Counted from the stretch's first letter, positions 27,392-37,467 are shown. The stretch: DNA of 64,000 nucleotides from Chloroflexota bacterium (GCA_016183425.1 JACPEP010000006.1:1-64000), one strand, 5' to 3'. Numbers and translations: made by a program. Notes: generated from the letters alone by a model not told the origin.

Positions 27392-28033
27392 TTATTTTAG
27401 CGCTGTCTTCAAGGCCTTGGCTACCCCCTCCACGTTCTGTTCTCCCTCTACCTCGGCCAGCTTGCTCTGTGAGCGATAGTAGTCGATAAGGGGCTCCGTT
27501 TGGGAGAGGTAAACCCTCAGGCGCTGGGCCACCGTCTCCGCCCTATCATCGGCTCTCTGGTATAGCTCCCCGCCACAGCGGTCACAGCGGCCGGCCACCT
27601 GAGGGGGGAAGTTTGTCTCGTGATAAAGGGCCTGACAGTTGCGGCATATCCAGCGACCGCTGAGGCGGCGCACCAGCTCCGCCTCTGAAACTCGAATGTA
27701 GAGGGCTTTGTGGATGGTCTTTCTCCGGGAGGCCAGGCCGCTATCCAGGGCCCGAGCCTGCTCTACGGTACGGGGGAAGCCATCCAGGACACAGCCGTTG
27801 GCGCAATCAGAAGCAGCGAGACGCTCCAAAATCATGCTGATGGTGACATCGTCGGGCACCAGTTTCCCTTGCTCCATGTAGCTCTTGGCCAGGAGGCCCA
27901 AGGGGGTTCCCTCCTGCTGAGCTTTACGGAAAAGGTCTCCCGAGGCAACATAGCCAACGCCCAGATGGTGGCTTAGAGGTTCTCCCTGGGTGCCCTTTCC
28001 CGACCCGGGAGCGCCCAATAGAATCAGGTACAA
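27392..28033 (-). CDS. adk: Adenylate kinase, zinc-containing long-LID form
   Basis: Adk balances ATP, ADP and AMP. The 213-residue protein has the P-loop LLGAPGSGKGTQ, the AMP-binding ASGDLFR, DGFPRT, and a LID domain with four cysteines (CRNC, CDRC) that bind zinc, typical of Gram-positive-type enzymes. It lies 13 bp after secY and 6 bp before map, the usual spc-operon end. Confidence 0.96.
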   Translation of the reverse strand: MYLILLGAPGSGKGTQGEPLSHHLGVGYVASGDLFRKAQQEGTPLGLLAKSYMEQGKLVPDDVTISMILERLAASDCANGCVLDGFPRTVEQARALDSGLASRRKTIHKALYIRVSEAELVRRLSGRWICRNCQALYHETNFPPQVAGRCDRCGGELYQRADDRAETVAQRLRVYLSQTEPLIDYYRSQSKLAEVEGEQNVEGVAKALKTALK

Positions 28034-28046
28034 ATCACCCCCTTCA

Positions 28047-29339
28047 CTACTTGATAAATCCCTCGTACTGGCGCATAAGAAGCTGCGCCTCCAGTTGCCT
28101 CATGGTGTCCAAGGCCACCCCCACCACGATGAGGAGGCCGGTGCTACTGATTTGAAGGGCCCGAATCCCCGTTATTGCCTCGCCGAAGAAGGGCATGACT
28201 GCTACCGCCCCCAGGAAGAGGGCTCCGCCCCAGGTGATGCGGGTGAGGACGCGGTTCAGATACTCCGCCGTGGGCCGACCGGGACGAATGCCGGGGATGA
28301 AGCCGCCATTCTTCTGGAGGTTCTCCGGCAGGTTCTGCTGCTGAAAGATGACCATGGTGTAGAAGAAGGTGAAGGCCACCACTAAAATGAAATAGAAGCC
28401 CCAGTACAGGGCTCCCGTGGAGTCGAACCAGCCGCGGAAGACTCTGGCCGCCCCCGCTACCCAGGGGTTGGGCGAGATGGTGAAGTAGCTGGCCAGGGTG
28501 CCCGGGAAGATCATGATGGACATGGCGAAGATGAGAGGGATCATTCCCGCCGAGTTGACCCGCAGGGGGATATGGCTGGCCCCGGCCTGGCGGTACATCC
28601 TCCCCCCGCGAAAGATGCTTCGGGCATACTGGACGGGGATACGCCGCTGCGCCTCCTGGAAAAAGACGATGGCAAAGACAATGAGGGCGCCCATGACCAC
28701 GAAGGCCACCAGCCCACCCAGGGGTTGGTTTCCCAAAAAAGATTGACCCACCATAGTGGGAAGGTTGGCCACGATGCCGCCAAAGATAATGATGGATACC
28801 CCATTGCCGATACCCCGCTCGGTGATGAGCTCCCCCAGCCAGACGAGAAAGATGGTTCCTGCCGTCATGGAGACCACCATGGCCAGTGTGGGCAGCAGGG
28901 TGCCCGCCCCCAAGCCCACGCTGCCGAGGATCCCCTGGCTCTGTAGCAACACCAACTGCGCGTAGGCCTGTAGCGCCGCCAGGGGCAGCGTAAGCCAGTG
29001 GGTATAGAGGTTGATCCGATTGCGTCCCGCCTCTCCTTCCTTGGAAAGGGCCTGGAGTTGGGGCACGATGGGGACGAGAAGCTGCATCACGATGGAGGCG
29101 GTGATGTACGGGTAGACGCCCATGGCGGCCACGCTCATGGTTCTCATGGCGCCGCCACTGAAGAGGTCCAGCATCCCCAGGAGCTGGTTGGTCTGGAAGA
29201 GGCGCTGCAAGGCGGCCAGGTCTACCCCGGGGATGGGGATGTGGGCCACAAAGCGGAACAACACCAGCATAGCGAAGGTGAAGAGAAGCTTAGACCTGAG
29301 GTCGGGTATTCTTAGGGCGTTAGTTACTGCCGCCAGCAT
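28047..29339 (-). CDS. secY: Preprotein translocase subunit SecY
   Basis: The 430-residue channel protein has ten transmembrane helices. Family motifs include LLFTFAMLVLFRFVAHIPIPG, the plug-region LDLFSGGAMRTMSV and GMIPLIFAMSIM. It forms the SecYEG protein-conducting channel in the inner membrane and works with SecA, also in this window at 56.5-59.2 kb. Its ATG overlaps the 3' end of rplO by 20 bp. Confidence 0.96.
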   Translation of the reverse strand: MLAAVTNALRIPDLRSKLLFTFAMLVLFRFVAHIPIPGVDLAALQRLFQTNQLLGMLDLFSGGAMRTMSVAAMGVYPYITASIVMQLLVPIVPQLQALSKEGEAGRNRINLYTHWLTLPLAALQAYAQLVLLQSQGILGSVGLGAGTLLPTLAMVVSMTAGTIFLVWLGELITERGIGNGVSIIIFGGIVANLPTMVGQSFLGNQPLGGLVAFVVMGALIVFAIVFFQEAQRRIPVQYARSIFRGGRMYRQAGASHIPLRVNSAGMIPLIFAMSIMIFPGTLASYFTISPNPWVAGAARVFRGWFDSTGALYWGFYFILVVAFTFFYTMVIFQQQNLPENLQKNGGFIPGIRPGRPTAEYLNRVLTRITWGGALFLGAVAVMPFFGEAITGIRALQISSTGLLIVVGVALDTMRQLEAQLLMRQYEGFIK

Positions 29340-29784
29340 GTCGGATCACCTCTACCTTGCCCCCCGCCGCCTGGATTTTCCGCCGCGCCGCAGCGGAAAA
29401 TCCGTGTCCCACTACCACCAGGGGTTGTGTCAACTCTCCGTCACCCAATATTTTCAACGGCTTGCTCAAAGACTTGATAATGCCTCTGCGGTGCAACTCC
29501 TCTGGAGTCACTTGACTATGGGCCGGAAAGGCAGCCAAACTCTTCAGGTTGACCAGGGAGTACTCCACTTTAAATATGTTCTTAAAGCCGCGCTTCTCAG
29601 GCAGCCTCTTGACGATGGGCAACTGGCCTCCCTCGAAGCCAGGACGGGGCCCCGGTCCGGAGCGAGATTGTTGCCCCTTCATGCCTCGGCAGGCGTACGT
29701 TCCATGGCCGCTGCCGTAGCCTCGGCCCACCCTTTTACGCTCTTTTCGGGCGCCGGAGGGCGGCGCGATGTGTGTCTGGTTCAC
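29320..29784 (-). CDS. rplO: 50S ribosomal protein L15
   Basis: A 154-residue L15 with the glycine/arginine-rich N-terminus (RKRVGRGYGSGHGTYACRG, GQQSRSGPGPRPGFEGGQ) and a C-terminal L18e-like domain. I placed the start at the GTG at 29784 because it overlaps the rpmD stop (GTGA). A longer frame runs through rpmD in another phase and is unlikely. Its 3' end overlaps secY. Confidence 0.93.
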   Translation of the reverse strand: MNQTHIAPPSGARKERKRVGRGYGSGHGTYACRGMKGQQSRSGPGPRPGFEGGQLPIVKRLPEKRGFKNIFKVEYSLVNLKSLAAFPAHSQVTPEELHRRGIIKSLSKPLKILGDGELTQPLVVVGHGFSAAARRKIQAAGGKVEVIRHAGGSN

Positions 29785-29963
29785 CCCGTCTCCTCCACTT
29801 TTAACAGATGTCTCACCTTCTCCACCATGCCCAGAACCGGCGGGGAGTTGGGCTGGGTCACCCACTGGCCCAGCCGCCGTAGGCCCAGGGCGCGCAGGGT
29901 ATCCCGCTGGTCTTGGGCGTAGCCAATAACGCTCTTGATCAGGGTAATTTTGAGCCTAGCCAT
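29781..29963 (-). CDS. rpmD: 50S ribosomal protein L30
   Basis: A 60-residue L30 ([27 protein letters not shown], ending in the [10 protein letters not shown] region). It overlaps rpsE by 8 bp at the start and rplO by 4 bp at the end, so the three are probably translated in a coupled fashion. It is present in Gram-positive-type and Proteobacteria but missing in some phyla. Confidence 0.94.
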   Translation of the reverse strand: MARLKITLIKSVIGYAQDQRDTLRALGLRRLGQWVTQPNSPPVLGMVEKVRHLLKVEETG

Positions 29964-30459
29964 GGCGAGGCGTTTCCTGACGAAGGCGGGCCAGGCGTTG
30001 TCGGCGCTCCTCCTGAGGCACTCTGAGCCCCTTCAAGGCCACCAGGGTGGCCTTCACCACGTTGATGGGATTGGAGTTGCCCAGGGATTTGGTCACCACA
30101 TCCTTTATTCCCGCCGACTCCACCACCGCCCGCACCGAACCGCCGGCGATGACCCCCCGGCCGGCGCTGGCTGGCTTCAACAACACCTGGGAGGCCTTAA
30201 AAATGCCTAATACGTCGTGGGGGATGGTGTTCTCCACCAGGGGAACGCGTATCATCTCTCTGCGAGCGGCCACGTTTCCCTTCCTAATGGCCTCGGCGAT
30301 CTCGTTGGCCTTGCCCATGGCCGCTCCCACTTGCCCCTGGCCATCTCCCACCACTACCAGGGCGCTGAAGCTGAAGCGGCGCCCGCCCTTGACCACCTTG
30401 GCCACTCTGTTGATGTACACTACCTTTTCGTTAAGCTCTGGGGTATTCGCCAACTCCAT
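29956..30459 (-). CDS. rpsE: 30S ribosomal protein S5
   Basis: The 167-residue S5 has a double-stranded-RNA-binding-like N-terminal domain ([31 protein letters not shown]) and the C-terminal domain with [13 protein letters not shown]. It is involved in decoding accuracy and mRNA unwinding. It follows rplR by 12 bp and overlaps rpmD. Confidence 0.96.
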   Translation of the reverse strand: MELANTPELNEKVVYINRVAKVVKGGRRFSFSALVVVGDGQGQVGAAMGKANEIAEAIRKGNVAARREMIRVPLVENTIPHDVLGIFKASQVLLKPASAGRGVIAGGSVRAVVESAGIKDVVTKSLGNSNPINVVKATLVALKGLRVPQEERRQRLARLRQETPRHG

Positions 30460-30471
30460 ACCTTATTCTCC

Positions 30472-30834
30472 CTAGAAGACCAAACCGGCCTTCCTGGCTG
30501 CCTCAGCCAGGGCCTTTACTCGGCCGTGATAGTGATGGCCCCCGCGGTCGAAGACGACCTGGGTGATTCCCCGCTCCAATGACCTCTGGCCAATAAGCTC
30601 GCCCACCAGAGTCGCCTGTTGTGTCTTAGACGTGCCATCCACGCGGCTCTTTATCTCGACCTCCAGGGTGGAAGCGCTGGCCAGAGTATGCCCCTGCTGG
30701 TCATCGATGACCTGGGCATAGATGTTGTTCAGGCTGCGAAATACGCTCAGCCGGGGACGAGGCGCGCCTCCGGCGACTTTGAGCCTGACCCTGAGGTGGC
30801 GCCGCCTCCTGGCTTTCCAGGGCGTCTCTTTCAA
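30472..30834 (-). CDS. rplR: 50S ribosomal protein L18
   Basis: A 120-residue L18 that binds 5S rRNA ([63 protein letters not shown]). It precedes rpsE and follows rplF by 24 bp, the spc-operon order. Confidence 0.96.
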   Translation of the reverse strand: MKETPWKARRRRHLRVRLKVAGGAPRPRLSVFRSLNNIYAQVIDDQQGHTLASASTLEVEIKSRVDGTSKTQQATLVGELIGQRSLERGITQVVFDRGGHHYHGRVKALAEAARKAGLVF

Positions 30835-30858
30835 GGAACACTACCCTCGTAAACTATT

Positions 30859-31410
30859 TTACTTCCCCTTCTTCTTCGCGCCGGCCTTGCCCGCCTTGAG
30901 GCGAATGCGCTCCTCTGCGTAGCGGATGCCTTTGCCTTGATAGGATTCCCATCGTCTCACGCGACGAATCGCAGCCGCCACTTCCCCCACCAGCTCTTTG
31001 TCTATGCCAGAGACCGTTACCCGGTTGGTGCCTTCCACTGAGAAGGACACTCCCGGAGGGGGGGGCATCTCTACAGGGTGAGAGAAACCCAACTGGAACA
31101 CCAGTTTCTCCCCTACCTTTTGGGCTCGATAGCCTACCCCGCTCAGTTCCAACCTTTTCTGGAAGCCTGCCGTCACCCCTTGCACCATGTTGGCCAGCAG
31201 GGTTCTGGTCAGGCCGTGGAGAGAGCGATGCCGGCGGCCGTCGCTGGGGCGAGATACTACCATCTGGCCATCCCGCATATCGATGAGCATGTCCCGCGGG
31301 AAGGCGCGGCTGAGGGTTCCCCCCGGGCCGGTCACCGTCACCCGATGGTCGGCAATATCTACCTGCACCCCTTGCGGTATGGTAATGGGGGTCCGTCCGA
31401 TTCTAGACAC
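30859..31410 (-). CDS. rplF: 50S ribosomal protein L6
   Basis: The 183-residue L6 has its two repeated domains, with SRIGRTPITIPQGVQV at the start and the conserved LVGEVAAAIRRVRRWESYQGKGIRY near the C-terminus. It lies at the base of the L7/L12 stalk near the factor-binding site. It follows rpsH by 26 bp. Confidence 0.96.
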   Translation of the reverse strand: MSRIGRTPITIPQGVQVDIADHRVTVTGPGGTLSRAFPRDMLIDMRDGQMVVSRPSDGRRHRSLHGLTRTLLANMVQGVTAGFQKRLELSGVGYRAQKVGEKLVFQLGFSHPVEMPPPPGVSFSVEGTNRVTVSGIDKELVGEVAAAIRRVRRWESYQGKGIRYAEERIRLKAGKAGAKKKGK

Positions 31411-31436
31411 CCCTTACCTCCCCCAACCGGTTTGAC

Positions 31437-31835
31437 CTACCAGACATAGCACAGCACCTCTCCCCCCAGGTGTCGTTGCCAGGCCTCCCGACCGGTCATC
31501 ACCCCCTGGGGGGTAGACATGATGGCGATGCCCAGCCCCCCGTACACCCTGGGGATCTCCCGACGCTGGACATAGACCCGTAGCCCCGGCTTGCTCACTC
31601 TTTTTAGCCCGTTGATAACCGGCTGACGGTGATCTTGATAGACCAGATGGATCTTGATGGTCTCCTGAGGGTTGTCTCTTAGAATTTCGAAGTCTTTGAT
31701 GAACCCTTCCTCTCGCATGACCTTGGCCACGGCCATCTTCAGCTTGGAAGCGGGCACCAGAACGAAGTCATGCTTGGCGGCCACTGCATTTCGGATGCGT
31801 GTCATCATATCAGCAACGGGATCGCTGACGTTCAT
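31437..31835 (-). CDS. rpsH: 30S ribosomal protein S8
   Basis: S8 binds the central domain of 16S rRNA and, in E. coli, represses the spc operon. The 132-residue protein ([49 protein letters not shown]) starts at the internal ATG at 31835. That gives the normal length; the longer frame begins 10 codons earlier with atypical residues. Confidence 0.94.
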   Translation of the reverse strand: MNVSDPVADMMTRIRNAVAAKHDFVLVPASKLKMAVAKVMREEGFIKDFEILRDNPQETIKIHLVYQDHRQPVINGLKRVSKPGLRVYVQRREIPRVYGGLGIAIMSTPQGVMTGREAWQRHLGGEVLCYVW

Positions 31836-31875
31836 AGCACTCCCTCTTGTGAAGGACCAGACCATGAAAAGGACC

Positions 31876-32061
31876 TCACCAACTGGATTTCCTCACCCCT
31901 GGGATCTGTCCCACCAGGGCCAGTTGCCGGAAGCATATGCGGCACAGGGCGAAGAGACGGATGTAACCCCGGGGCCGACCGCAGACGCGGCACCGGTTGC
32001 GGTGCTGCACCCGATACCGGGGCGGACGGAGGGACTTATTTATTTTGGACAGCTTGGCCAA
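31876..32061 (-). CDS. rpsN: 30S ribosomal protein S14, type Z (zinc)
   Basis: A 61-residue S14 with the two-CxxC zinc motif ([20 protein letters not shown]) and a C-terminal GVRKSSW. This short zinc form is typical of Gram-positive, thermophilic and many Chloroflexota lineages, in contrast to the ~100-residue zinc-free S14. It lies between rplE and rpsH. Confidence 0.96.
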   Translation of the reverse strand: MAKLSKINKSLRPPRYRVQHRNRCRVCGRPRGYIRLFALCRICFRQLALVGQIPGVRKSSW

Positions 32062-32070
32062 ATTTACCTC

Positions 32071-32625
32071 CTATGCCGCGGCGCTCCGCGCAAAGGGCAT
32101 GCCACACAGGGTCAGAAGGCTGTGCGCCTCTTCATCCGTTTTAGCGCTGGTGACGATGGTCACCTCCAGCCCCCTGGCTCTGTCTATCTTGCTGTAATCT
32201 ATCTCAGGAAAGATAATCTGCTCCCGGAGACCCAGGCTGTAGCTACCCCGATTGTCAAAGGCCTTGGGGGACACGCCCCGAAAGTCTCTGATGCGGGGCA
32301 GAACGACGTTTAATAGCTTATCCAGAAAATAGTACATACGATCTCCGCGCAGGGTGACCTTGAGGCCGATGGGCATTCCCGCCCGCAGCCGGAAGGCGGC
32401 GATGGATTTCTTGGCTCGGGTGACCACGGGGCGCTGGCCGGTGATGGCCGCCAGGTCCTGGGTGGCGGCTTCGATGGCCTTGCCCTCCCGTACCGCCTCC
32501 CCCAGCCCTATGCTGACCGTTACCTTCACTAGACGGGGCACTGCCATGACGCTGGTGTACCCATGGCGCTCTTTGAGAGCGGGCACAATCTCCTTCAGGT
32601 ACTTTTCTTTTAGCGGTGGTGTCAC
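32071..32625 (-). CDS. rplE: 50S ribosomal protein L5
   Basis: The 184-residue L5 binds 5S rRNA and the P-site tRNA. Visible motifs are [37 protein letters not shown] and [22 protein letters not shown]. It precedes rpsN by 9 bp and follows rplX by 19 bp. Confidence 0.96.
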   Translation of the reverse strand: MTPPLKEKYLKEIVPALKERHGYTSVMAVPRLVKVTVSIGLGEAVREGKAIEAATQDLAAITGQRPVVTRAKKSIAAFRLRAGMPIGLKVTLRGDRMYYFLDKLLNVVLPRIRDFRGVSPKAFDNRGSYSLGLREQIIFPEIDYSKIDRARGLEVTIVTSAKTDEEAHSLLTLCGMPFARSAAA

Positions 32626-32644
32626 CTTGCGCTGCCTCTCTCTA

Positions 32645-32956
32645 TCAGTCTACTGTCTCCTGGCAGCGGCGGCAGTAGCGCACCTTCTTGCCGTCCTCCA
32701 GGAGGCGAAATCCCACCCGGGTGGGGCGATCGCACTTGGCGCAGACGAACATAACGTTGGAGAGGTGAATTGGCCCCTCTCGCTCCACGATGCCCCCTTG
32801 CCGCGCCGTGCCCCGGGGCTTGGTATGACGTTTTACAATGTTTACCCCCTCCACCACCACCCGGTCCTCCTGGGGATAGACCCGGTGCACTTTGCCCCGT
32901 TTGCCCCGGTCTCGGCCGATGATGACCAGGACGGTGTCGTTTCGCCTTATTTTCAA
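32645..32956 (-). CDS. rplX: 50S ribosomal protein L24 with C-terminal zinc-type cysteines
   Basis: The 103-residue L24 begins with a KOW motif ([21 protein letters not shown]) and keeps RHTKP in its middle. Its C-terminal part has two CxxC pairs (CAKCDRP, CRRC), as in zinc-binding L24 variants. L24 initiates 50S assembly at the tunnel exit. It follows rplN by 37 bp. Confidence 0.94.
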   Translation of the reverse strand: MKIRRNDTVLVIIGRDRGKRGKVHRVYPQEDRVVVEGVNIVKRHTKPRGTARQGGIVEREGPIHLSNVMFVCAKCDRPTRVGFRLLEDGKKVRYCRRCQETVD

Positions 32957-32993
32957 TTACTACCCCTTTGTCCGCCCCGGCTGACGGCTCCCA

Positions 32994-33362
32994 TTACAAA
33001 ACCTCCGGAGCCAGGGAAATGATCCGCATGAAGTTTTTGTCCCTTAGTTCCCGAGCCACGGGGCCGAAGATGCGGCTCCCCCGGGGGTTGTTGTCGGTGG
33101 TGAGGATGACGGCGGCGTTATCATCGAACCGGATATAGGAGCCATCGGGCCGACGATATGTCTTGGCAGTGCGTACGATGACTGCCTTCACCACCTCTCC
33201 TTTCTTTATGGAGGCGTTGGGTGTGGTTTGCTTCACTGCGCAGACGATGACATCTCCCACCCGGGCGTAGCGCCGCCGGGTGCCGCCCGGGATGTTGATA
33301 CACATCAACACCCGAACGCCGGTGTTGTCCGCCACCTTAAGACGGGTGTAGGTCTGAATCAT
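32994..33362 (-). CDS. rplN: 50S ribosomal protein L14
   Basis: A 122-residue L14 ([54 protein letters not shown]). It forms an intersubunit bridge near the sarcin-ricin loop. Its 5' end overlaps the 3' end of rpsQ by 26 bp, an unusually long overlap for this pair. Confidence 0.96.
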   Translation of the reverse strand: MIQTYTRLKVADNTGVRVLMCINIPGGTRRRYARVGDVIVCAVKQTTPNASIKKGEVVKAVIVRTAKTYRRPDGSYIRFDDNAAVILTTDNNPRGSRIFGPVARELRDKNFMRIISLAPEVL

Positions 33363-33651
33363 TCTTTGTCACCAGGTCTAACTCTGCTTCCACTCGAGGA
33401 AGCCTCTCCTGCGACAAAATCTCGGCCACTCGCCACCGCTTCTCTTTGGAGAGGGGCCGCGTCTCCTCGATGCGGACCACATCCCCTATGGCGCAGGCGT
33501 TGGCCTCATCGTGGGCTTTGTATTTCTTCACCACCCGCACTATGCGTCGATAGTGGGGGTGGGGGCGTCGGGTTTCTACGGCCACTACTACCGTTTGCAT
33601 CATCTTGTTGCTCACCACTCGGCCAATGCGGAGTTGCCTGCGGCCTGTCAT
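33337..33651 (-). CDS. rpsQ: 30S ribosomal protein S17
   Basis: A 104-residue S17 with the OB-fold signature ([31 protein letters not shown]) and [13 protein letters not shown]17 is usually about 85 residues; the C-terminal extension of roughly 15-20 residues ([14 protein letters not shown] region) overlaps the start of rplN. It overlaps rpmC by 4 bp. Confidence 0.94.
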   Translation of the reverse strand: MTGRRQLRIGRVVSNKMMQTVVVAVETRRPHPHYRRIVRVVKKYKAHDEANACAIGDVVRIEETRPLSKEKRWRVAEILSQERLPRVEAELDLVTKNDSDLHPS

Positions 33652-33866
33652 GCTCCCCTTCCTCTGCTGATAGCAGCAGCCAGCTCCCTCTCTCTAAGGA
33701 TGGTTTTCATGCGGGAGACCTTTTTTTTGGCCTTGCCGATGGCCGAGAAGTCGGCCAACTGTCGGGAGGCGGCCCTAAAGCGCAGGTTGAAGAGCTCCCG
33801 GTAGGTGCTCTCCAGATCCTTTACCAGGTCCGCAGTGGACAGCGCCCGCAATTCCTCCAGCCTCAT
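33648..33866 (-). CDS. rpmC: 50S ribosomal protein L29
   Basis: The 72-residue L29 is a helical hairpin near the polypeptide exit, where it helps dock SRP and trigger factor ([29 protein letters not shown], then [14 protein letters not shown]). It is coupled at both ends by 4-bp overlaps with rplP upstream and rpsQ downstream, the conserved L16-L29-S17 order. Confidence 0.95.
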   Translation of the reverse strand: MRLEELRALSTADLVKDLESTYRELFNLRFRAASRQLADFSAIGKAKKKVSRMKTILRERELAAAISRGRGA

Positions 33867-34321
33867 GCGACATCCCCCGCCACCGTCGCTTTTTCACCCA
33901 CCTCTTCCCCACCCCCCGGTCGCCCTACGAATTGGGTGGGGATGGGCAGCTTGTGAGAGGCGAGGCGCATGGCCTCCTTAGCGGCATCCTCCCGGATGCC
34001 GGCTACCTCGAAAAGGATGTGGCCGGGCTTGACCACCGCCACCCAGTGGTCGATGTTCCCCTTACCCCCCCCCTGGCGGGTCTCTGCTGGCTTGGCAGTC
34101 ACCGATTTGTGGGGGAAGATGCGTATCCACACCTGCCCTCCTCGCCGCATGAAGTGGGTGATGGTACGTCGGGCGGCTTCGATCTGGCGACTGGTTAGCC
34201 ACACCGCCTCCAGGGCCTGGAGGCCGAAGTCGCCAAAGACGATGGTGTTGCCCGAGGTGGCCTTGCCCTTGCGGCGGCCGCGGTGCATTTTGCGATATTT
34301 GACCCGCTTTGGTTGTAACAT
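33863..34321 (-). CDS. rplP: 50S ribosomal protein L16
   Basis: A 152-residue L16 ([72 protein letters not shown]). It contacts the A-site tRNA at the peptidyl-transferase centre. The C-terminus is about 10 residues longer than typical ([14 protein letters not shown]). It overlaps rpmC by 4 bp. Confidence 0.95.
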   Translation of the reverse strand: MLQPKRVKYRKMHRGRRKGKATSGNTIVFGDFGLQALEAVWLTSRQIEAARRTITHFMRRGGQVWIRIFPHKSVTAKPAETRQGGGKGNIDHWVAVVKPGHILFEVAGIREDAAKEAMRLASHKLPIPTQFVGRPGGGEEVGEKATVAGDVA

Positions 34322-34333
34322 GGTGTCCCTCAG

Positions 34334-35014
34334 CTATTCGGTGGCGATGCCTTCCGTTGTCCCCGTTCCCCGTTCCAGCCTGAAGGGCTGGGGTTGGATG
34401 TCGCCCTTGTATATCCACACCTTCACGCCGATGCGCCCCAGGGTGGTCAGGGCCTCGGCGAAGCCGTAGTCGATGTCCGCCTTGAGGGTGTGCAGCGGCA
34501 CCTGTCCCTCCATTACCTTTTCCCGTCGGGCCATTTCCGCTCCCCCCAAGCGCCCGGAGCTGATGATCTTTACCCCTTTCACCCCCCGCGCTATGGTACG
34601 GGACGCTGCCTGCCTCATTGCCCGACGGAAGGCCACTCGTTTCTCCAACTGGTCGGCGATATTCCGTGCTACCAGATAGGCCACCGTTTCCGGCAGGCGA
34701 ATCTCCTGGATATTGAGGCGAATCCTTTTGCCAGTGGCCCGTTCTAAGCGGGCGCGCGTCTCATCCACTCGCTGCCCCCCCCGGCCGATGATGATTCCCG
34801 GCCGTGAGGTGTGCACCGTGACGGTAACCTGGGAGTCGCTGCGCTCTATATCCACTTCAGCGATGCCTGCCTCGGGGTAGGCTTGCTTGATGGTTTTCCG
34901 TATCGTCAGATCCTCATGCAGGAGCTGAGTGAACTGTTTCTCGGCGAACCATTTGGCATGCCAGTCTTTGTTGTACCCCAGGCGGAAGCCTATCGGATGA
35001 ACCTTCTGTCCCAA
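34334..35014 (-). CDS. rpsC: 30S ribosomal protein S3
   Basis: The 226-residue S3 has a KH domain (GIIIGRGGQRVDE) and the C-terminal domain with GVKVWIYKGD. It lines the mRNA entry tunnel. It uses a TTG start directly after the rplV stop codon (TAA-TTG), with GGAGG within rplV as ribosome-binding site. The N-terminus GQKVHPIGFRLG is conserved, which fixes this start. Confidence 0.96.
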   Translation of the reverse strand: MGQKVHPIGFRLGYNKDWHAKWFAEKQFTQLLHEDLTIRKTIKQAYPEAGIAEVDIERSDSQVTVTVHTSRPGIIIGRGGQRVDETRARLERATGKRIRLNIQEIRLPETVAYLVARNIADQLEKRVAFRRAMRQAASRTIARGVKGVKIISSGRLGGAEMARREKVMEGQVPLHTLKADIDYGFAEALTTLGRIGVKVWIYKGDIQPQPFRLERGTGTTEGIATE

Positions 35015-35350
35015 TTATTCCTCCTCGTCCACCACCACGGTGATGTGGCTTTGTCGTTTTAAGATGGGGCTTGCCCGTCCCCGGGAGCGGGGGCGAAAGC
35101 GTTTCAAAGACCGCCCCTGGTCTGCCGAGATAGCCACGATACGCAGGTCGTCGGGGGACATTTGCAGGTTGTTCTCGGCGTTGGCCGCCGCCGACTTTAC
35201 CACCTTGGCCACCTCCCGTGCTGCCGGGGTGGTGATGAAGCGAAGAAGGGTTAGCGCTTCCTCAACTTTTTTACCCCGAACGGCGTCGGCCACCGGCTTT
35301 ATCTTGCGGGCCGACATCCCTATGGATTTAGCGACGGCGCGAACTTGCAT
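35015..35350 (-). CDS. rplV: 50S ribosomal protein L22
   Basis: A 111-residue L22 (VRAVAKSIGMSARKIKPVADAVRGK, LRFITTPAAREVAKVVKSAAANAENN, RSRGRASPILKRQSHITVVV). Its extended loop reaches the exit tunnel, where macrolide resistance mutations map. It abuts rpsC with no gap and follows rpsS by 7 bp. Confidence 0.96.
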   Translation of the reverse strand: MQVRAVAKSIGMSARKIKPVADAVRGKKVEEALTLLRFITTPAAREVAKVVKSAAANAENNLQMSPDDLRIVAISADQGRSLKRFRPRSRGRASPILKRQSHITVVVDEEE

Positions 35351-35357
35351 CGGCGTC

Positions 35358-35648
35358 CTACTTCTTCGGCACCCTTACGGGGCGTTCCGTTCGGCCGGTG
35401 TGACCTCGGAAGGTGCGGGTAGTGGCAAACTCCCCCAGGCGGTGCCCCACCATGTTCTCGGTAATGAGTATAGGCACGTGGCGTCGGCCGTCGTGCACGG
35501 CGATGGTGAGGCCTATCATCTGGGGAAGGATGGTGGAAGCGCGAGCCCAGGTCTTAATGACCGCCTTTTGGCCGCTGCTCGCTACGGCAGCCACCTTCTT
35601 AAGCAGCTTGGCGTCTACGTAGGGCCCTTTTTTGGTCGATCGAGACAT
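35358..35648 (-). CDS. rpsS: 30S ribosomal protein S19
   Basis: A 96-residue S19 ([52 protein letters not shown]). It sits in the 30S head with S13 near the A-site finger. It follows rplB by 14 bp. Length and termini are typical. Confidence 0.96.
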   Translation of the reverse strand: MSRSTKKGPYVDAKLLKKVAAVASSGQKAVIKTWARASTILPQMIGLTIAVHDGRRHVPILITENMVGHRLGEFATTRTFRGHTGRTERPVRVPKK

Positions 35649-35662
35649 GGTCCGGCTGCTCC

Positions 35663-36487
35663 TTACTTGCGTCTCTTGACAATAAAACGGTCACCGGGCT
35701 TGCTGCGACGGGTCTTGAACCCCTGAGCCGGCTTCCCCCAGGGTGTCTTGGGCCCGGGCATACCCACCGACGCCCTGCCCTCGCCGCCGCCATGGGGGTG
35801 GTCTCGAGGGTTCATGGCCGCGCCGCGCACCGTGGGCCGTATCCCCAGCCAGCGGCTCCGGCCCGCCTTGCCCAGCTTGACGTTGGCGTGATCCACGTTG
35901 CCCACCTGGCCCACTGTGGCGTAGCACTGGGCATCTATGCGACGCATCTCCCCGGAGGGGAGACGCACCAGGACGTAGGCCCCTTCTCTGGCCATGAGTT
36001 GGGCCGCCGTACCGGCACTGCGCACCAGTTGACCCCCTTTGCCCCTCTGGAGTTCGATATTGTGAATCATAGTCCCCACCGGGATGAGGCGCAAGGGCAG
36101 GGAGTTGCCTGGCTTTATCTCTGCCCCTTCTCCCGACATCACCGTATCCCCCACCGCCATCCCCAGGGGAGCCAGGATATATCGTTTCTCCCCGTCCCTG
36201 TAGTAGATGAGGGCGATGCGAGCGGAGCGGTTGGGGTCGTATTCCAGGGCGGCCACCCGACCGGGGACCCCTATTTTGTCTCTCTTGAAATCGATGAGGC
36301 GAAGGCTCTGCTTGGCACCGCCCCCTTGATGGCGAACAGTGAGCCTACCGCTGGCATTGCGCCCCCCCTTTTTCTTGAGGGGCGTCAAGAGGGATTTCTC
36401 GGGCTTCCCCTTGGTAATCTCTTCGAAGCTATGCCCCACCAAACCCCGCCGCCCGGGAGAGGTGGGCTTGTACACTTTAAGGGCCAA
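35663..36487 (-). CDS. rplB: 50S ribosomal protein L2
   Basis: The 274-residue L2 is required for subunit joining and peptidyl-transferase activity. Features are [29 protein letters not shown] in pieces near the start, the SH3-like middle, and the conserved [21 protein letters not shown] loop written here in part ([14 protein letters not shown]). It follows rplW by 50 bp. Confidence 0.96.
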   Translation of the reverse strand: MALKVYKPTSPGRRGLVGHSFEEITKGKPEKSLLTPLKKKGGRNASGRLTVRHQGGGAKQSLRLIDFKRDKIGVPGRVAALEYDPNRSARIALIYYRDGEKRYILAPLGMAVGDTVMSGEGAEIKPGNSLPLRLIPVGTMIHNIELQRGKGGQLVRSAGTAAQLMAREGAYVLVRLPSGEMRRIDAQCYATVGQVGNVDHANVKLGKAGRSRWLGIRPTVRGAAMNPRDHPHGGGEGRASVGMPGPKTPWGKPAQGFKTRRSKPGDRFIVKRRK

Positions 36488-36537
36488 GGAAGATCTCCTT
36501 CAGACAGATTGTTCTGGTCATCAAAATGCTGCCGATC

Positions 36538-36822
36538 CTATACCCCTTCAAAGAGCTCGATCTTGTCACCTTCCCTCAAGGTGACTACCGCTTTCTTCCA
36601 GGAGGGAGTCAAGGTGCGGTGGCGACCGACGCGGCGCAAGTGGCCCTTGACGGTGATCATGTTCACTCCGGTCACCTTCACCGAGAAAGCCCGCTCCACG
36701 GCCTCCTTGACCTGCATCTTGTTACAATCCCGCGCCACTTCAAAGGCGTACTTTCTCTCTTCCTGCAGCCGGGTGGACTTTTCGGTTACCAAAGGGCGAC
36801 GGAGAACCTCAAGAATCTGCAT
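36538..36822 (-). CDS. rplW: 50S ribosomal protein L23
   Basis: A 94-residue L23 ([44 protein letters not shown]). It lies beside the tunnel exit and is a trigger-factor and SRP docking site. Its start overlaps rplD by 14 bp, consistent with translational coupling. Confidence 0.95.
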   Translation of the reverse strand: MQILEVLRRPLVTEKSTRLQEERKYAFEVARDCNKMQVKEAVERAFSVKVTGVNMITVKGHLRRVGRHRTLTPSWKKAVVTLREGDKIELFEGV

Positions 36823-37462
36823 CTTTCTCCCCCCCGCCTCCCGGCCCCCAAAGGGACTCCGCTTGCCGCACCGCTGCCTCTGTAATCACCAGGGAGCGAT
36901 GGGAAAGAAGGTCTACCACGTTGAGGTAACGAGCCTGAAGAACCTTGACCCGGGGGATGTTGTGGGCCGCCTGGAGCACGGTTTCCTCCCGACCATCGGT
37001 GACCAGTAGGGCAGAGCCGGAAACCCCCAGGGCCTGAAGGATGCCTATCATCTCCTTTGTTTTAGGATTGGTCAGCGAGAGACGATCTACTATCACCAGG
37101 TTGCTCTCGGCCACCTTGTCCGAGAGGAGGGACTTGATGGCCAGACGGCGCATCTTGCGGGGCAAACGCTGAGAGAAGTCTCGGGGGTGGGGCCCGAAGG
37201 CCACACCACCCCCCCGCCGATGGGGTGCCCGAACGCTCCCCTGACGCGCCCGGCCGGTGCCTTTCTGGCGAAACAGCTTGTGGGTGCTCCCGGCCACCTC
37301 GCCCCGGGTTTTGGTGTCCACTGTTCCGCGGCGCATGTTGGCCAACTGGCATACCAGGGCCTGATGGATCACCCCCTGGTGCACCGGACGCCCGAAGACG
37401 CTGTTGTCCACTTCTATCTGCCCCAGCTCATCGCCAGCGGCATTACGCAGCGGCAGCTCCAT
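36809..37462 (-). CDS. rplD: 50S ribosomal protein L4
   Basis: The ~217-residue L4 has the loop motif [24 protein letters not shown] in pieces ([21 protein letters not shown]) that lines the exit tunnel, and a C-terminal domain. L4 is known in E. coli to regulate the S10 operon. The ATG at 37462 is preferred (GAGG upstream; starts MELPL), but a GTG three codons earlier overlaps the rplC stop. Confidence 0.93.
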   Translation of the reverse strand: MELPLRNAAGDELGQIEVDNSVFGRPVHQGVIHQALVCQLANMRRGTVDTKTRGEVAGSTHKLFRQKGTGRARQGSVRAPHRRGGGVAFGPHPRDFSQRLPRKMRRLAIKSLLSDKVAESNLVIVDRLSLTNPKTKEMIGILQALGVSGSALLVTDGREETVLQAAHNIPRVKVLQARYLNVVDLLSHRSLVITEAAVRQAESLWGPGGGGEKDADS

Positions 37463-37467
37463 GGCCC

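Noticed and set aside
29785-29865. Longer N-terminus for L15
   Set aside because: The extra 27 codons only read through rpmD in another frame; the GTG overlapping the rpmD stop gives the normal L15 N-terminus.
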